DNA from: a bacterium
GTDB taxonomy: Bacteria; SZUA-79; Acidulodesulfobacterales; Acidulodesulfobacteraceae
Direction of reading: 5' to 3'
Assembly: GCA_003232385.1 (NCBI GenBank)
Contig: QIJE01000027.1
Coordinates: 1 to 54,965 of the forward strand
DNA: 54,965 nucleotides
Shown one piece after another: positions 31,247 to 39,640 of this stretch. Within the stretch, counting starts at the first letter, position 1. Each line of letters starts with the position of its first letter. A model generated the notes under the pieces. It worked only from the letters and a program-made list of their open reading frames with translations. It did no database searches and was not told the DNA's origin. The position numbers and the translations under genes are program-made.

Positions 31247-32698
31247 TTAACCTACTTTGTTATATTTTCTATGCCTAAAATTGACTCCCGATTTTTTTGC
31301 AATATTTGCAATATAGGGTATGTCTATTCCCGGCAAATCTACCGCCGTGACGGTCACTTCCTTGACATACTTTTTAGATTCTCCGATAAAATCCAGAACG
31401 GAGGCATATGCTTTGACCCCTTTTTTTAAAATTTGAGGATTGCAAATCCTATCGTAATGCTCGCTGTTTTGGGCGTTAAGACTTATGCTTACGCTGTCTA
31501 TAATCTCCCCTAACTCCGGAACCGTATTCCTTTCGTAAACGGCATTTGCGAGTCCGTCCGTATCAAGCCTTATTTTTAAACCGCCGCAGCCATACCTGTC
31601 CGCATAAATCTTTTTTAAAGTTTTTGCGGCGTCCTTAAGGGTTTCTATCCTTAAAGTCGGTTCTCCGAATCCGCAAAAAACAACTTCTTTAAAATCGTAA
31701 TACCTAAAAACTGAAGAGACGACCTCGTCAACAGTAGGCTCTTTGTCTAATTTAAGATTATATCCGCGTACGTTAAAATTACTTTTACCGTTTTGATATT
31801 TTGGGCAAAATGTACAACGGTTAGTGCATTTATTCGTAAGGTTGACGTAAACGGAATTTCCGATCCTATATGCTACAGAGGGATAAAAACCGGAAATACC
31901 GCTCAAAGAAAACAGGTTTACCGTATTTTGAACGGTCAAAGCATCTAATTTGCCCCTCTCCGTCCCTTTTAATTTGGCAACAGTATCCAAAACTAAACTA
32001 ACACGTGAAGGCTCGTTTCGTTTACCCCTAAACGGCACGGGGGCAAGATAAGGGCTGTCGGTCTCTATTAAAATCTTTTCGTCCGGAATATTTTTAACCG
32101 CCGCCCTTAGTCCTTCATTCTTTTTATACGTGATATTCCCGGAAAATGAGATAAAAAAGCCCATTTTTATAAATTCCTCTGCTATGGCCGGGTCATCTGA
32201 AGAAAAACAGTGAATAACACCGCCGAAAAAACCGTCAGGCGATTTTACGTAATCTTTTAAAATATCTATCGCATCCTCGTAGGCGTCTCTTATATGTACT
32301 ATGATCGGAAGCCTATCGGTTGCGGCAAGCCCTATTTGAAATTTAAACAGCTCTTTCTGCTTTGTTTTAACTTCTCCCGAATTTTCCTTAAGCATAAAAT
32401 AATCCAATCCTATTTCTCCCACCGCAACAACCTTCTTTTTATTTACCGAATAGTAATGCTCGAATAATTTGGATATATCCGGCAAATCATTATATAAACT
32501 TTTGGGATGAACCCCGAGGGCGGTAAAAATAAAATCGTAAGAATTTATTATCTCTACGGTTTTTTCTATCCTTTCGTTTTGAGCTAAAGAGCCTATGGAA
32601 ATGGCGTGAGTTATGCCGCTATCAGACATTCTGATTAAGACGTCGGAAAAATCAGCCTCAAACTCCGCCATCTCAAGATGGCAATGAGAATCTATCAT
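31247..32698 (-). CDS. tatD: TatD nuclease fused to a radical SAM domain
   Basis: A 483-residue fusion. Residues 1-~265 are a TatD-type metal-dependent DNase (MIDSHCHLE, VAVGEIGLDY, HIRDAY, HCFSS, ETDSPYLAPVPFRGKRNEP). Residues ~275-483 are a radical SAM domain with the [4Fe-4S] site CTNRCTFC (Cys291, Cys295, Cys298), the FCGFGEPTLR glycine motif and a shortened barrel. A radical SAM partner for TatD (TIGR04038 type) is known as a separate or linked protein in delta-type bacteria; here they are one chain. Role unknown, perhaps tRNA or nucleotide modification. It starts 1 base after the RicT-MetRS gene. The radical SAM barrel ends early, as in TIGR04038 members. Confidence 0.9.
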   Translation of the reverse strand: MIDSHCHLEMAEFEADFSDVLIRMSDSGITHAISIGSLAQNERIEKTVEIINSYDFIFTALGVHPKSLYNDLPDISKLFEHYYSVNKKKVVAVGEIGLDYFMLKENSGEVKTKQKELFKFQIGLAATDRLPIIVHIRDAYEDAIDILKDYVKSPDGFFGGVIHCFSSDDPAIAEEFIKMGFFISFSGNITYKKNEGLRAAVKNIPDEKILIETDSPYLAPVPFRGKRNEPSRVSLVLDTVAKLKGTERGKLDALTVQNTVNLFSLSGISGFYPSVAYRIGNSVYVNLTNKCTNRCTFCPKYQNGKSNFNVRGYNLKLDKEPTVDEVVSSVFRYYDFKEVVFCGFGEPTLRIETLKDAAKTLKKIYADRYGCGGLKIRLDTDGLANAVYERNTVPELGEIIDSVSISLNAQNSEHYDRICNPQILKKGVKAYASVLDFIGESKKYVKEVTVTAVDLPGIDIPYIANIAKKSGVNFRHRKYNKVG

Positions 32699-32699
32699 T

Positions 32700-34949
32700 T
32701 TATTTTATTCTGGGAAATAGAATATCTGCGCTATCGGATATTTTATGCCCCTCTTTAAAACGCTGCCGGCAATTTTTAACTAAATCATCCGGGGTAAGCG
32801 GGGATTTGAACAAATCGAACGGCTCTGTATTTAGTATAGCGTTAATTTTTTTAGACGTAACAGGCATAAAGGGATATATCAAGTAGGATATACAATATAT
32901 AGATATGAGCGATGTCCTTAAAATTCTAAATAATTTCTTTTTATCCTCTTCGACGGCGACGTTAAGCTTCCAAGGGGTGCCGTCGTTTACATATTTATTT
33001 ACCGTATTTATAAATTTAAAGGTATCGTTTATGATTTTTACAAAATCATAATTGTCATATCTGTCGTTTAAACCGGTCAATATATCCGAAACCTTCTTTA
33101 CGATACCGTCGTCTATATCGGCGTCCGAACCCGGAACCTTGCCGCCCGTGTATTTTTTCAGCATCGCGATAACCCTCGAAACCAAGTTTCCAAGGTCATT
33201 TGCAAGCCCGGAGTTATATCTTAAGATAAAATTATCCATATTAAAATCGCCGTCTAATCCCAGTGTTATTTCATTTAAAAGATAAAATCTTACGGCATCC
33301 GCGCCAAACTTATCTATCAAAGAATCGGGGTCTATCGCGTTACCTAGGGACTTAGACATCTTTTTGCCGCCCGTAAGCCACCAGCCGTGTGCCAGTATTG
33401 TTTTGGGAAGATTAATATCTAAAGCGAAGAGCATGATGGGCCAGTAAACTCCGTGAAATTTAACGATATCTTTGCCGACTATATGATTGGCGGTTCTAAA
33501 AAATTTATCAAAATCAGGATTTTTGCCGTTTAGGAAGTCTTCGTATCCTAAGCCCGTTAAATAATTTAAGAGCGCATCGAACCAGACATATATAACATGT
33601 TTATCATTGCCGGGAACAGAAATGCCGCATTTAAAAGACGTCCTGGATATGCTTAAATCTTTTAAGCCTTCCCGTATAAACGATATAACCTCATTCCTTC
33701 TAAAATCGGGCTTAATAAACCCGGGATTATTTTCTATGTATTCCAGGAGTCTTTTTTCGTATTTATCTAACTTTAAAAAATAGCTTTTTTCTTTAACTTT
33801 AGACACCGGCCTCCCGCATTGAGGGCAGTTTCCGGCGTCAAGCAACCTTTCCGTCAGAAAGGTTTCGCAGGGGGTGCAGTACCAACCTTCATATTCAGAT
33901 AAGTATATATCACCCTTTTTGAATAATTTTTTAAATACGGTCTTTACCGTTTTTATATGGTCGGCATCGGTCGTTCTTATAAACCTGTCATATGATATAT
34001 TAAGGCTTCCGAAAAGTTCTTTAAATTTCTTATGTACGGAATCCGCAAGCTCTTTAGGGCTTATACCCCTCGCTTCCGCTTCTTTTTCTATTTTTAATCC
34101 GTGTTCGTCCGTTCCGGTCATAAAAAAAACTTTGTAGCCGGAAAGCCTCTTGAATCTTGCCGCAGAATCCGCGATTACCGTAGAATACGCATGCCCGATA
34201 TGCGGTTTATCGTTGGCATAATAAATAGGTGTCGTAACGTAAAAATAATCCTCGCTATACGAACCGGCACAGTCTTTACGAGATACCCCGGGTGTGTTAT
34301 TTTCGTTTTCGCAAATATCCTCGTCAACCCCGAGAGAATCAAAAGAAAGGCAGCATAGAAGCCTGCCGCAGTACCCTACGTATTTGCTTGTGCTTTGGCA
34401 TTGAATCTTTGTAGTCGCGGAAGTTATGGCATTCATCTCCGAAACGACGGTGCCGCAACAGCATACCCTTCCGCAAATGCCTATTCCACCCAAAATTCTG
34501 CACTCGTCCCGGATATTGATCTGACGCATTTCTATCCTTAGGTGAAACTTAGATGCAAGTATCTTTACGAGCTCCCTAAAATCAACCCTCTCTTCGGCGC
34601 TATAATAAAAAACGAGCTTATTCTCGACAGGCAAAAATTTAATCAGTAAAAGTTTCATCGACAGCTTAAGGCTTTCGATATTCTTTTTGCAAAAGCCGAA
34701 ACTTTCGGTTTCGATCGGATAACGTACAAATTTCTCTCCGGTTTCAAAAGCAAAAAGCTTCCTTATAACCTTGGCCTTATTCGGGAGGGTGCTGCCTTGA
34801 ACGACTTTTACTTCTCCCAAAACCATTCCCGTATAAATAATTTTATCTTTCTCTACGAGCACTCTGTCGTCCTGCAAAAGCTGCAACGCCTTTACGTCGC
34901 ACTCTAAGCTGTAATCCATCTCCCGTATTTCTACATCGACTATTCTCAT
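32700..34949 (-). CDS. metG: RicT/PSP1 domain fused to methionyl-tRNA synthetase
   Basis: A 749-residue fusion. Residues 1-~205 are a RicT (PSP1, YaaT) domain with the Cys-rich Fe-S motifs GGIGICGRVCCCG (~155-166) and YCGRLLCC (193-200). It breaks off just after this last motif, where RicT normally continues. A linker of about 35 residues (202-235) leads to methionyl-tRNA synthetase: HIGH at 250-253, zinc knuckles CTPC (358-361) and CPQC (375-378), and KMSKS at 530-534. The synthetase lacks the C-terminal dimer/tRNA-binding extension. No in-frame ATG, GTG or TTG lies at the junction, so a separate MetRS start is not supported. In other bacteria ricT and metG are neighbours in tmk-holB-ricT-metG-tatD. 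Whether RicT activity persists is unknown. Confidence 0.93.
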   Translation of the reverse strand: MRIVDVEIREMDYSLECDVKALQLLQDDRVLVEKDKIIYTGMVLGEVKVVQGSTLPNKAKVIRKLFAFETGEKFVRYPIETESFGFCKKNIESLKLSMKLLLIKFLPVENKLVFYYSAEERVDFRELVKILASKFHLRIEMRQINIRDECRILGGIGICGRVCCCGTVVSEMNAITSATTKIQCQSTSKYVGYCGRLLCCLSFDSLGVDEDICENENNTPGVSRKDCAGSYSEDYFYVTTPIYYANDKPHIGHAYSTVIADSAARFKRLSGYKVFFMTGTDEHGLKIEKEAEARGISPKELADSVHKKFKELFGSLNISYDRFIRTTDADHIKTVKTVFKKLFKKGDIYLSEYEGWYCTPCETFLTERLLDAGNCPQCGRPVSKVKEKSYFLKLDKYEKRLLEYIENNPGFIKPDFRRNEVISFIREGLKDLSISRTSFKCGISVPGNDKHVIYVWFDALLNYLTGLGYEDFLNGKNPDFDKFFRTANHIVGKDIVKFHGVYWPIMLFALDINLPKTILAHGWWLTGGKKMSKSLGNAIDPDSLIDKFGADAVRFYLLNEITLGLDGDFNMDNFILRYNSGLANDLGNLVSRVIAMLKKYTGGKVPGSDADIDDGIVKKVSDILTGLNDRYDNYDFVKIINDTFKFINTVNKYVNDGTPWKLNVAVEEDKKKLFRILRTSLISIYCISYLIYPFMPVTSKKINAILNTEPFDLFKSPLTPDDLVKNCRQRFKEGHKISDSADILFPRIK

Positions 34950-34957
34950 TTATTATA

Positions 34958-36088
34958 TTATACCCGCCCCTTTAAATATAAAAGACCGGAAAAATACGAA
35001 TCAAGCGCAATTGTTTTATTTAAATTATAACTTTTCATTTTTTCCATATGGTTAACGGTCAAATTTATCATATATACAAGGTCTTTTCGAGTGACACCGA
35101 AATTTTCAAGACCCTCGGCTATTTCCCTTATTTCTTCTGCAATGTCTTCATTATATAATAATTTTACACTTTTTGTCATATAATAAATATAAACATCACG
35201 CAGAATAAATAAAATCATCTCAAAATTAGCCGCTTTCTTTCCGTTTTCTCCGCCTTTTCCCACACCGCTAAGAAAATTATTAGACATATCGTACGGATTT
35301 ATACTCGAACGGCTATAGGCTAATTCTTTAAATACGGTATCGATTAATAAATTTCTTTTTTCTAAGTAATCGCCTCTAATAAGCCCGTAAAAATCGGAAT
35401 AGCTGCCCATTGCAATCTTGGAATAGAGTCTCAGAACATCCTCTTTCATATCCGGAAATTCAGACCTGAAGGCGTCCATTAAAACCTTATCGCCAACGGG
35501 ACCAAACTTGAGCAGCAAACATCTTGAAATAACGGTCGGCAAAAGTATACTTAAATTGTGGACGATAAGGATGAATACGGTTTTTGCCGAAGGCTCTTCG
35601 AGCATCTTTAAAAGGGCATTAGCGGCGGCGGTGGTCATTGTCGATGCTTCGTCTATAATGATAAACCTATATCCCTGATAGTACGGCGTTAAACTTAAAA
35701 ACGAACCTATTTTATGAATATTATCTATTTTTATTGAGCTTCCGGACGGCTCTACGAGCATAAGATTTTGACTCGTACCGTTTAATACGCCGATGCACGA
35801 CGGACATTTTCCGCAAAAATTCAGTCCCCCTCCTACAGCATCCGCATGGTCGTCCGAGCTTGAGAATGCTGCATCGCTCCGACGTTCATAAAGCGCATAG
35901 TCTTCACATAAAACCGAAGCCGCAAATGCCGTAGCAACAAATCTTTTTCCTATATTATGCCGTCCGTGAAACAGAAGTCCTGACGGCATCCTACCTCTGT
36001 GAAACGAATTCTTCAAAAATTCTACGGGCTTTTCATGCCCCGTGACATTTAAAATATTGTAATCGCAAATTTTACGTTCGTTACCCAT
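34958..36088 (-). CDS. holB: DNA polymerase III subunit delta prime
   Basis: A 376-residue clamp-loader subunit of AAA+ fold. It has LLFHGRHNIGKRFVATAFA as a degenerate Walker A, a zinc-type cysteine cluster (NFCGKCPSC), IIDEASTMTTAAANALLKMLEEP and ISRCLLLKF, all typical of delta prime/gamma families. The altered P-loop suggests it does not hydrolyse ATP. Position between tmk and ricT-metG is typical. Confidence 0.92.
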   Translation of the reverse strand: MGNERKICDYNILNVTGHEKPVEFLKNSFHRGRMPSGLLFHGRHNIGKRFVATAFAASVLCEDYALYERRSDAAFSSSDDHADAVGGGLNFCGKCPSCIGVLNGTSQNLMLVEPSGSSIKIDNIHKIGSFLSLTPYYQGYRFIIIDEASTMTTAAANALLKMLEEPSAKTVFILIVHNLSILLPTVISRCLLLKFGPVGDKVLMDAFRSEFPDMKEDVLRLYSKIAMGSYSDFYGLIRGDYLEKRNLLIDTVFKELAYSRSSINPYDMSNNFLSGVGKGGENGKKAANFEMILFILRDVYIYYMTKSVKLLYNEDIAEEIREIAEGLENFGVTRKDLVYMINLTVNHMEKMKSYNLNKTIALDSYFSGLLYLKGRV

Positions 36089-36096
36089 ACGTATTT

Positions 36097-36789
36097 TTAT
36101 TCGTTAGTCGACGCTATTTTTTCGTCAACCAATCCCTTTAAATCCTTCAGGATTTCCATTACTATATTCTCAGAGGGACCGGAAGCATCTATAATTTTGA
36201 TTCTATCTTTATGCCTTACAGATAGGTACAGATAACCTTCCCTCACGGCATTAAAAAAATCCGGTGACCTGCCGTCGAAACCGTCAAACCCATGAACCCT
36301 TCCGCTCAATCTGCTTAGCGCGACTTTCGGCTCTAAGTCAAGAAGATAAGTCCTGGCAATATTGAAGCTTCTTCGATTGAGAATAAACTCGTTTATCGTA
36401 AGTATAAACTCCTTTAAATCGCGAGTACCTTCGGCATCATCCGAGTTGGCAGTTTGATAAGCATAAGTCGAATCTATAAACCTGTCGCATATTATAATAT
36501 CAAAACTGTCCAACTTTGCGATAATTTCATCTACGTGTGCGGTTCTATCGGCGGAGAAAAGAAATAGTGCGGCTAACGCAGATGTTTTTATATCCATTGA
36601 TTTCATAAAAGAAGCATCGCCTCCCGTACCGAGAACCGTATTTCTTATAAATTTTCCTAGCAATGTTTCAGTAGGTTCCTTTGTCTGAAGGACCCTATAT
36701 CCGTCCTTGGCCAAATCGCTGCAAAGCAGCTTTAATGCCGTGGTCTTACCTGAACCGTCGATACCCTCAAGCGTTATAAAAATACCCAT
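36097..36789 (-). CDS. tmk: thymidylate kinase
   Basis: A 230-residue kinase that makes dTDP from dTMP. The P-loop FITLEGIDGSGKTTALK near the start and DRFIDSTYAYQ (DRx motif) are diagnostic; LID region SRLSGRVHGFDGFDGR follows. The open frame reaches back to 36945 but the extra 52 residues do not resemble the family, and the ATG at 36789 gives the canonical N-terminus; I use it. It is the first gene of the tmk-holB-metG-tatD unit, divergent from queA. Confidence 0.95.
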   Translation of the reverse strand: MGIFITLEGIDGSGKTTALKLLCSDLAKDGYRVLQTKEPTETLLGKFIRNTVLGTGGDASFMKSMDIKTSALAALFLFSADRTAHVDEIIAKLDSFDIIICDRFIDSTYAYQTANSDDAEGTRDLKEFILTINEFILNRRSFNIARTYLLDLEPKVALSRLSGRVHGFDGFDGRSPDFFNAVREGYLYLSVRHKDRIKIIDASGPSENIVMEILKDLKGLVDEKIASTNE

Positions 36790-36846
36790 AATAACCCGAT
36801 AAATTAATTTAAAATTTAGAAACCTATTTATTTTTTTCTCAGAATA

Positions 36847-36855
36847 TGTTATAAT
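36847..36855 (+). promoter_or_regulatory. extended -10 promoter of queA
   Basis: TGTTATAAT with -10 TATAAT at 36850-36855 and TG at 36847-36848, about 83 bases before the queA ATG. No clear -35 box. The inverted repeat 36878-36903 would be in the leader. Confidence 0.55.
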
Positions 36856-36877
36856 GAAAATTTTAACAAAGATATAT

Positions 36878-36903
36878 GTATGCGGCAATGTAGCAACGCA
36901 TAC
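36878..36903. repeat. inverted repeat between tmk and queA
   Basis: GTATGCG (36878-36884) and CGCATAC (36897-36903) form a 7-base perfect repeat with a 12-base loop, between the divergent tmk and queA starts. It could be a regulator site or leader hairpin. It does not look like a preQ1 riboswitch. Confidence 0.45.
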
Positions 36904-36937
36904 CGTATTTAATATAATAACATAATGACAGTCCCAT

Positions 36938-38029
36938 ATGAACATAGATTTATTTGATTACGGATTCGACAGCGAAAAGATTGCTAAATACCCCGTAAAT
37001 AACCGCGACGAAGCAAAGCTGCTCGTCTTGGATGTAAAAAATTTTAAAATAGAGCATAAAAGATTTTTTGAAATAACGGATTATATCAATAAAAATGATA
37101 TTGTAGCAGTTAATAATTCATTTGTTAAAAAAGCAAGAATATTCGGCAAAAGATTTTCAGGCGGCAGGGTCGAGGTATTTATTACGGAATTTCCCGTAAA
37201 TATTACTTTTCCGCTAAAATTAAACGCCCTTCTGAAATCCCATAAAACTATTAAGGAAAACGAAGAGATCGACATTCTCGAAACGGGCTTTAATTCCGAT
37301 AGCATATCCAAAGATAAGCCGGGGATTAAGATCACGGCGTTGCGAAACTTGGGGAAGGGAAATTATGAAATTGCAATAAAAAGCAGGGGTGATTACGATT
37401 ACATATTCGATAAATGCGCGCAAATACCTCTTCCGCCTTACCTTAAACGCAGCCCCGACGCTTTGGACGACGGATATTATCAGACCGTTTATGCAGACGA
37501 TTCATGCGGTTTTTCCGTTGCGGCACCCACTGCAGGGCTTCACTTCACCGACGATATGATAAGTAAAATTAAAGCCAAGGGCGGGATTTTCACCACTGTA
37601 TCCCTAAATATAGGGTTGGGGACGTTTCTTCCCATAAGAACGGAAGATATAACGAAACATGAAATCCACAAAGAAACATATTCCGTCTCCAAAGAAACGG
37701 CGGATATTATCAACAAAGGAATAAAGGCTGAAAATAATATCATGATCATCGGAACGTCTACCGTCAGGTGCTTAGAGTCTTCAGCTACCGACGGGGGCGG
37801 GATAATCGGGAAAAACGGCGTAGAGACGTCTCTGTATATTTATCCGGGTTATAAATTTAAAATAACAAAAAGTCTCGTTACAAATTTTCATCAACCCAAA
37901 TCGTCTCTTTTTATAATGATTTGTGCCTTGATAGGAATAGAAAGAACAAAAGCCGTTTACGAAGAAGCCATGAGAAATGACTACTCGCTTTTTAGTTACG
38001 GCGATGCCATGTATCTATATAACATATAA
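36938..38029 (+). CDS. queA: S-adenosylmethionine:tRNA ribosyltransferase-isomerase
   Basis: A 363-residue enzyme that adds the epoxycyclopentanediol part of queuosine to tRNA. Characteristic blocks: FDYGFDSEKIAKYPVNNRDEAKLLVLD at the start, GRVEVFITE, PPYLKR, YQTVYA, FSVAAPTAGLHFTDDM, and TNFHQPKSSLFIM. Length is typical. It is followed at 3 bases by tgt, its pathway partner. No strong ribosome binding site. Confidence 0.96.
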   Translation: MNIDLFDYGFDSEKIAKYPVNNRDEAKLLVLDVKNFKIEHKRFFEITDYINKNDIVAVNNSFVKKARIFGKRFSGGRVEVFITEFPVNITFPLKLNALLKSHKTIKENEEIDILETGFNSDSISKDKPGIKITALRNLGKGNYEIAIKSRGDYDYIFDKCAQIPLPPYLKRSPDALDDGYYQTVYADDSCGFSVAAPTAGLHFTDDMISKIKAKGGIFTTVSLNIGLGTFLPIRTEDITKHEIHKETYSVSKETADIINKGIKAENNIMIIGTSTVRCLESSATDGGGIIGKNGVETSLYIYPGYKFKITKSLVTNFHQPKSSLFIMICALIGIERTKAVYEEAMRNDYSLFSYGDAMYLYNI

Positions 38030-38032
38030 TTT

Positions 38033-39124
38033 ATGTTTAAAATAATTAAGAGAGACGAACGCACGAGCGCGAGGATCGGTGAGCTTTTTACTAAAAACGG
38101 AATAATAGAAACCCCCGTTTTTATGCCGGTCGGAACGATAGGTACGGTAAAATCTTTATCTCCGTCCGAAATATACGATGAGGGTTTTAAGATTATGCTG
38201 TCCAATACCTATCATCTTTTTTTAAGACCGGGCATCGACGTTATAAAAAAATTCGGCTCTCTGAGAAACTTTACAAAATATAAAGGCGCCGTTTTAACGG
38301 ATTCGGGTGGATTTCAAATATTCAGCCTTGCAAAACTGGCAAAAATAAGTGGGGACGGCGTTTCATTCATGTCTCACATAGACGGAGAAACACACTTTTT
38401 TACTCCGGAACGCGTAATAGAAATACAAGAAACGCTGGACTCGGATATTATGATGCAATTAGACGTTTTTTCCGGACACGATGCCTCTAAAGAAACGGCG
38501 GAAAGGGATTTAAACACTACCATAAACTGGGCAAAGAGGTCGATTTCGGCAAAAAAATCGAATAATCTTCTTTTTCTTATATCACAGGGCAATTTTTTCG
38601 AGGATTTAAGGAAAAAATCTGCCGAGATAATGTCCGAATTGGATGCGGACGGCTATGCCGTCGGCGGATTAGCGGTGGGAGAATCTAAGGAGACGATGTT
38701 TAGAATGTTAAATGTTTCCGTGTCTAACCTGCCGAAAAACAAACCGAGGTATCTTATGGGCGTCGGAACGCCTGCCGACATAATAAACGCAGTATCTATG
38801 GGCGTTGATATGTTTGATTGCGTGATGCCCACGAGAAACGCAAGGAACGGCTTTATTTTTACGTCGGACGGAACGGTTAATATAAAAAATTCTTCTTATA
38901 AAACCCGCACATTACCCGTAGATTCGAAATGCGACTGTTTTTGCTGTAAGAATTTTAGCGCCGCATACGTAAGGCATGCATTTATGACAAAAGAGATATT
39001 TTCGCAGAGACTTTTAACTATCCACAATTTACATTTTTATCAAAATTTTCTTTTACTGATAAGGCAATCTATATTAGACGGCAGTTTTCATGATTTTTTG
39101 CAAAATTATTACAAAAAATATTAA
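38033..39124 (+). CDS. tgt: queuine/preQ1 tRNA-guanine transglycosylase
   Basis: A 363-residue TIM-barrel enzyme that swaps guanine-34 for preQ1. Conserved blocks: LTDSGGFQIFSL, YAVGGLAVGE, RYLMGVGTPADI, FDCVMPTRNARNG (catalytic Asp) and zinc site CDCFCC with a later His. The usual DECTP (guanine-recognising) reads QLDVFSG, so Asp is kept but the next residues, including the Cys position, are changed. QGGVYEDLR reads QGNFFEDLR. These changes are modest and the protein is likely active. It follows queA in one operon. Confidence 0.95.
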   Translation: MFKIIKRDERTSARIGELFTKNGIIETPVFMPVGTIGTVKSLSPSEIYDEGFKIMLSNTYHLFLRPGIDVIKKFGSLRNFTKYKGAVLTDSGGFQIFSLAKLAKISGDGVSFMSHIDGETHFFTPERVIEIQETLDSDIMMQLDVFSGHDASKETAERDLNTTINWAKRSISAKKSNNLLFLISQGNFFEDLRKKSAEIMSELDADGYAVGGLAVGESKETMFRMLNVSVSNLPKNKPRYLMGVGTPADIINAVSMGVDMFDCVMPTRNARNGFIFTSDGTVNIKNSSYKTRTLPVDSKCDCFCCKNFSAAYVRHAFMTKEIFSQRLLTIHNLHFYQNFLLLIRQSILDGSFHDFLQNYYKKY

Positions 39125-39132
39125 TCTTTACT

Positions 39133-39160
39133 TTGACTTTATTTCAATTATAAATATAAT
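39133..39160 (+). promoter_or_regulatory. promoter of yajC-secD-secF
   Basis: -35 TTGACT (39133-39138), 16-base spacer, and a perfect -10 TATAAT (39155-39160), in the 83-base gap after tgt and about 48 bases before the yajC ATG. Confidence 0.7.
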
Positions 39161-39207
39161 ATATTTAATTAAAATTCATAAATTAAAATTAATAAAAAGG
39201 AGTTAGT

Positions 39208-39564
39208 ATGAAAATCTTATCGGGATTATTAAATTTAACCAATCAGTTTACCGTCAAAAGCGCTTTTGCCGCATCATCGTCCGGACACGGCGGGGGCTTC
39301 GAGGGAACGCTGATAAGTTTTGCGCCGCTAATAGCTATCGTGGTCATCTTTTACCTTTTGGTAATCCTGCCTCAACAAAAAAGGACGAAAGACCACAAAA
39401 AAATGATAGGAACATTAAAGGTAGGCGATGAAGTCCTCACTAACGGCGGCATGTTCGGCGTTATAACCGGTATAGCCGACCAAGTTTTCACCTTAGAAAT
39501 AGCAAAGGACGTTAAGATCAAGATTACTAAAAATACTATTGCGACAAAAACATCGAAACAATAA
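39208..39564 (+). CDS. yajC: preprotein translocase subunit YajC
   Basis: A 118-residue single-span membrane protein, accessory to SecDF-YidC. The membrane helix (~32-50, LIAIVVIFYLLVILPQQKR) and the following KMIGTLKVGDEVLTNGGMFGVI are diagnostic. It has a strong AAGGAG site. The N-terminal part before the membrane segment (Gly/His-rich, HGGGFEG) is a bit long. First gene of yajC-secD-secF. Confidence 0.96.
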   Translation: MKILSGLLNLTNQFTVKSAFAASSSGHGGGFEGTLISFAPLIAIVVIFYLLVILPQQKRTKDHKKMIGTLKVGDEVLTNGGMFGVITGIADQVFTLEIAKDVKIKITKNTIATKTSKQ

Positions 39565-39640
39565 ATACGAAAAACAGTGAAATTTTTGGCACCGGTATGT
39601 TATATTCTCTAAAAATATTTTAACTTAATGGTAAAACTTG

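Noticed and set aside
34230-34345. Separate metG start at the RicT-MetRS junction
   Set aside because: No in-frame ATG, GTG or TTG occurs in the linker that could start a complete MetRS.
36790-36937. preQ1 riboswitch upstream of queA
   Set aside because: The leader has one palindrome but no C-rich loop with A-rich tail that marks preQ1 riboswitches.
36790-36945. Longer Tmk N-terminus
   Set aside because: The extra residues do not resemble the family and would overlap the divergent promoter and queA start.
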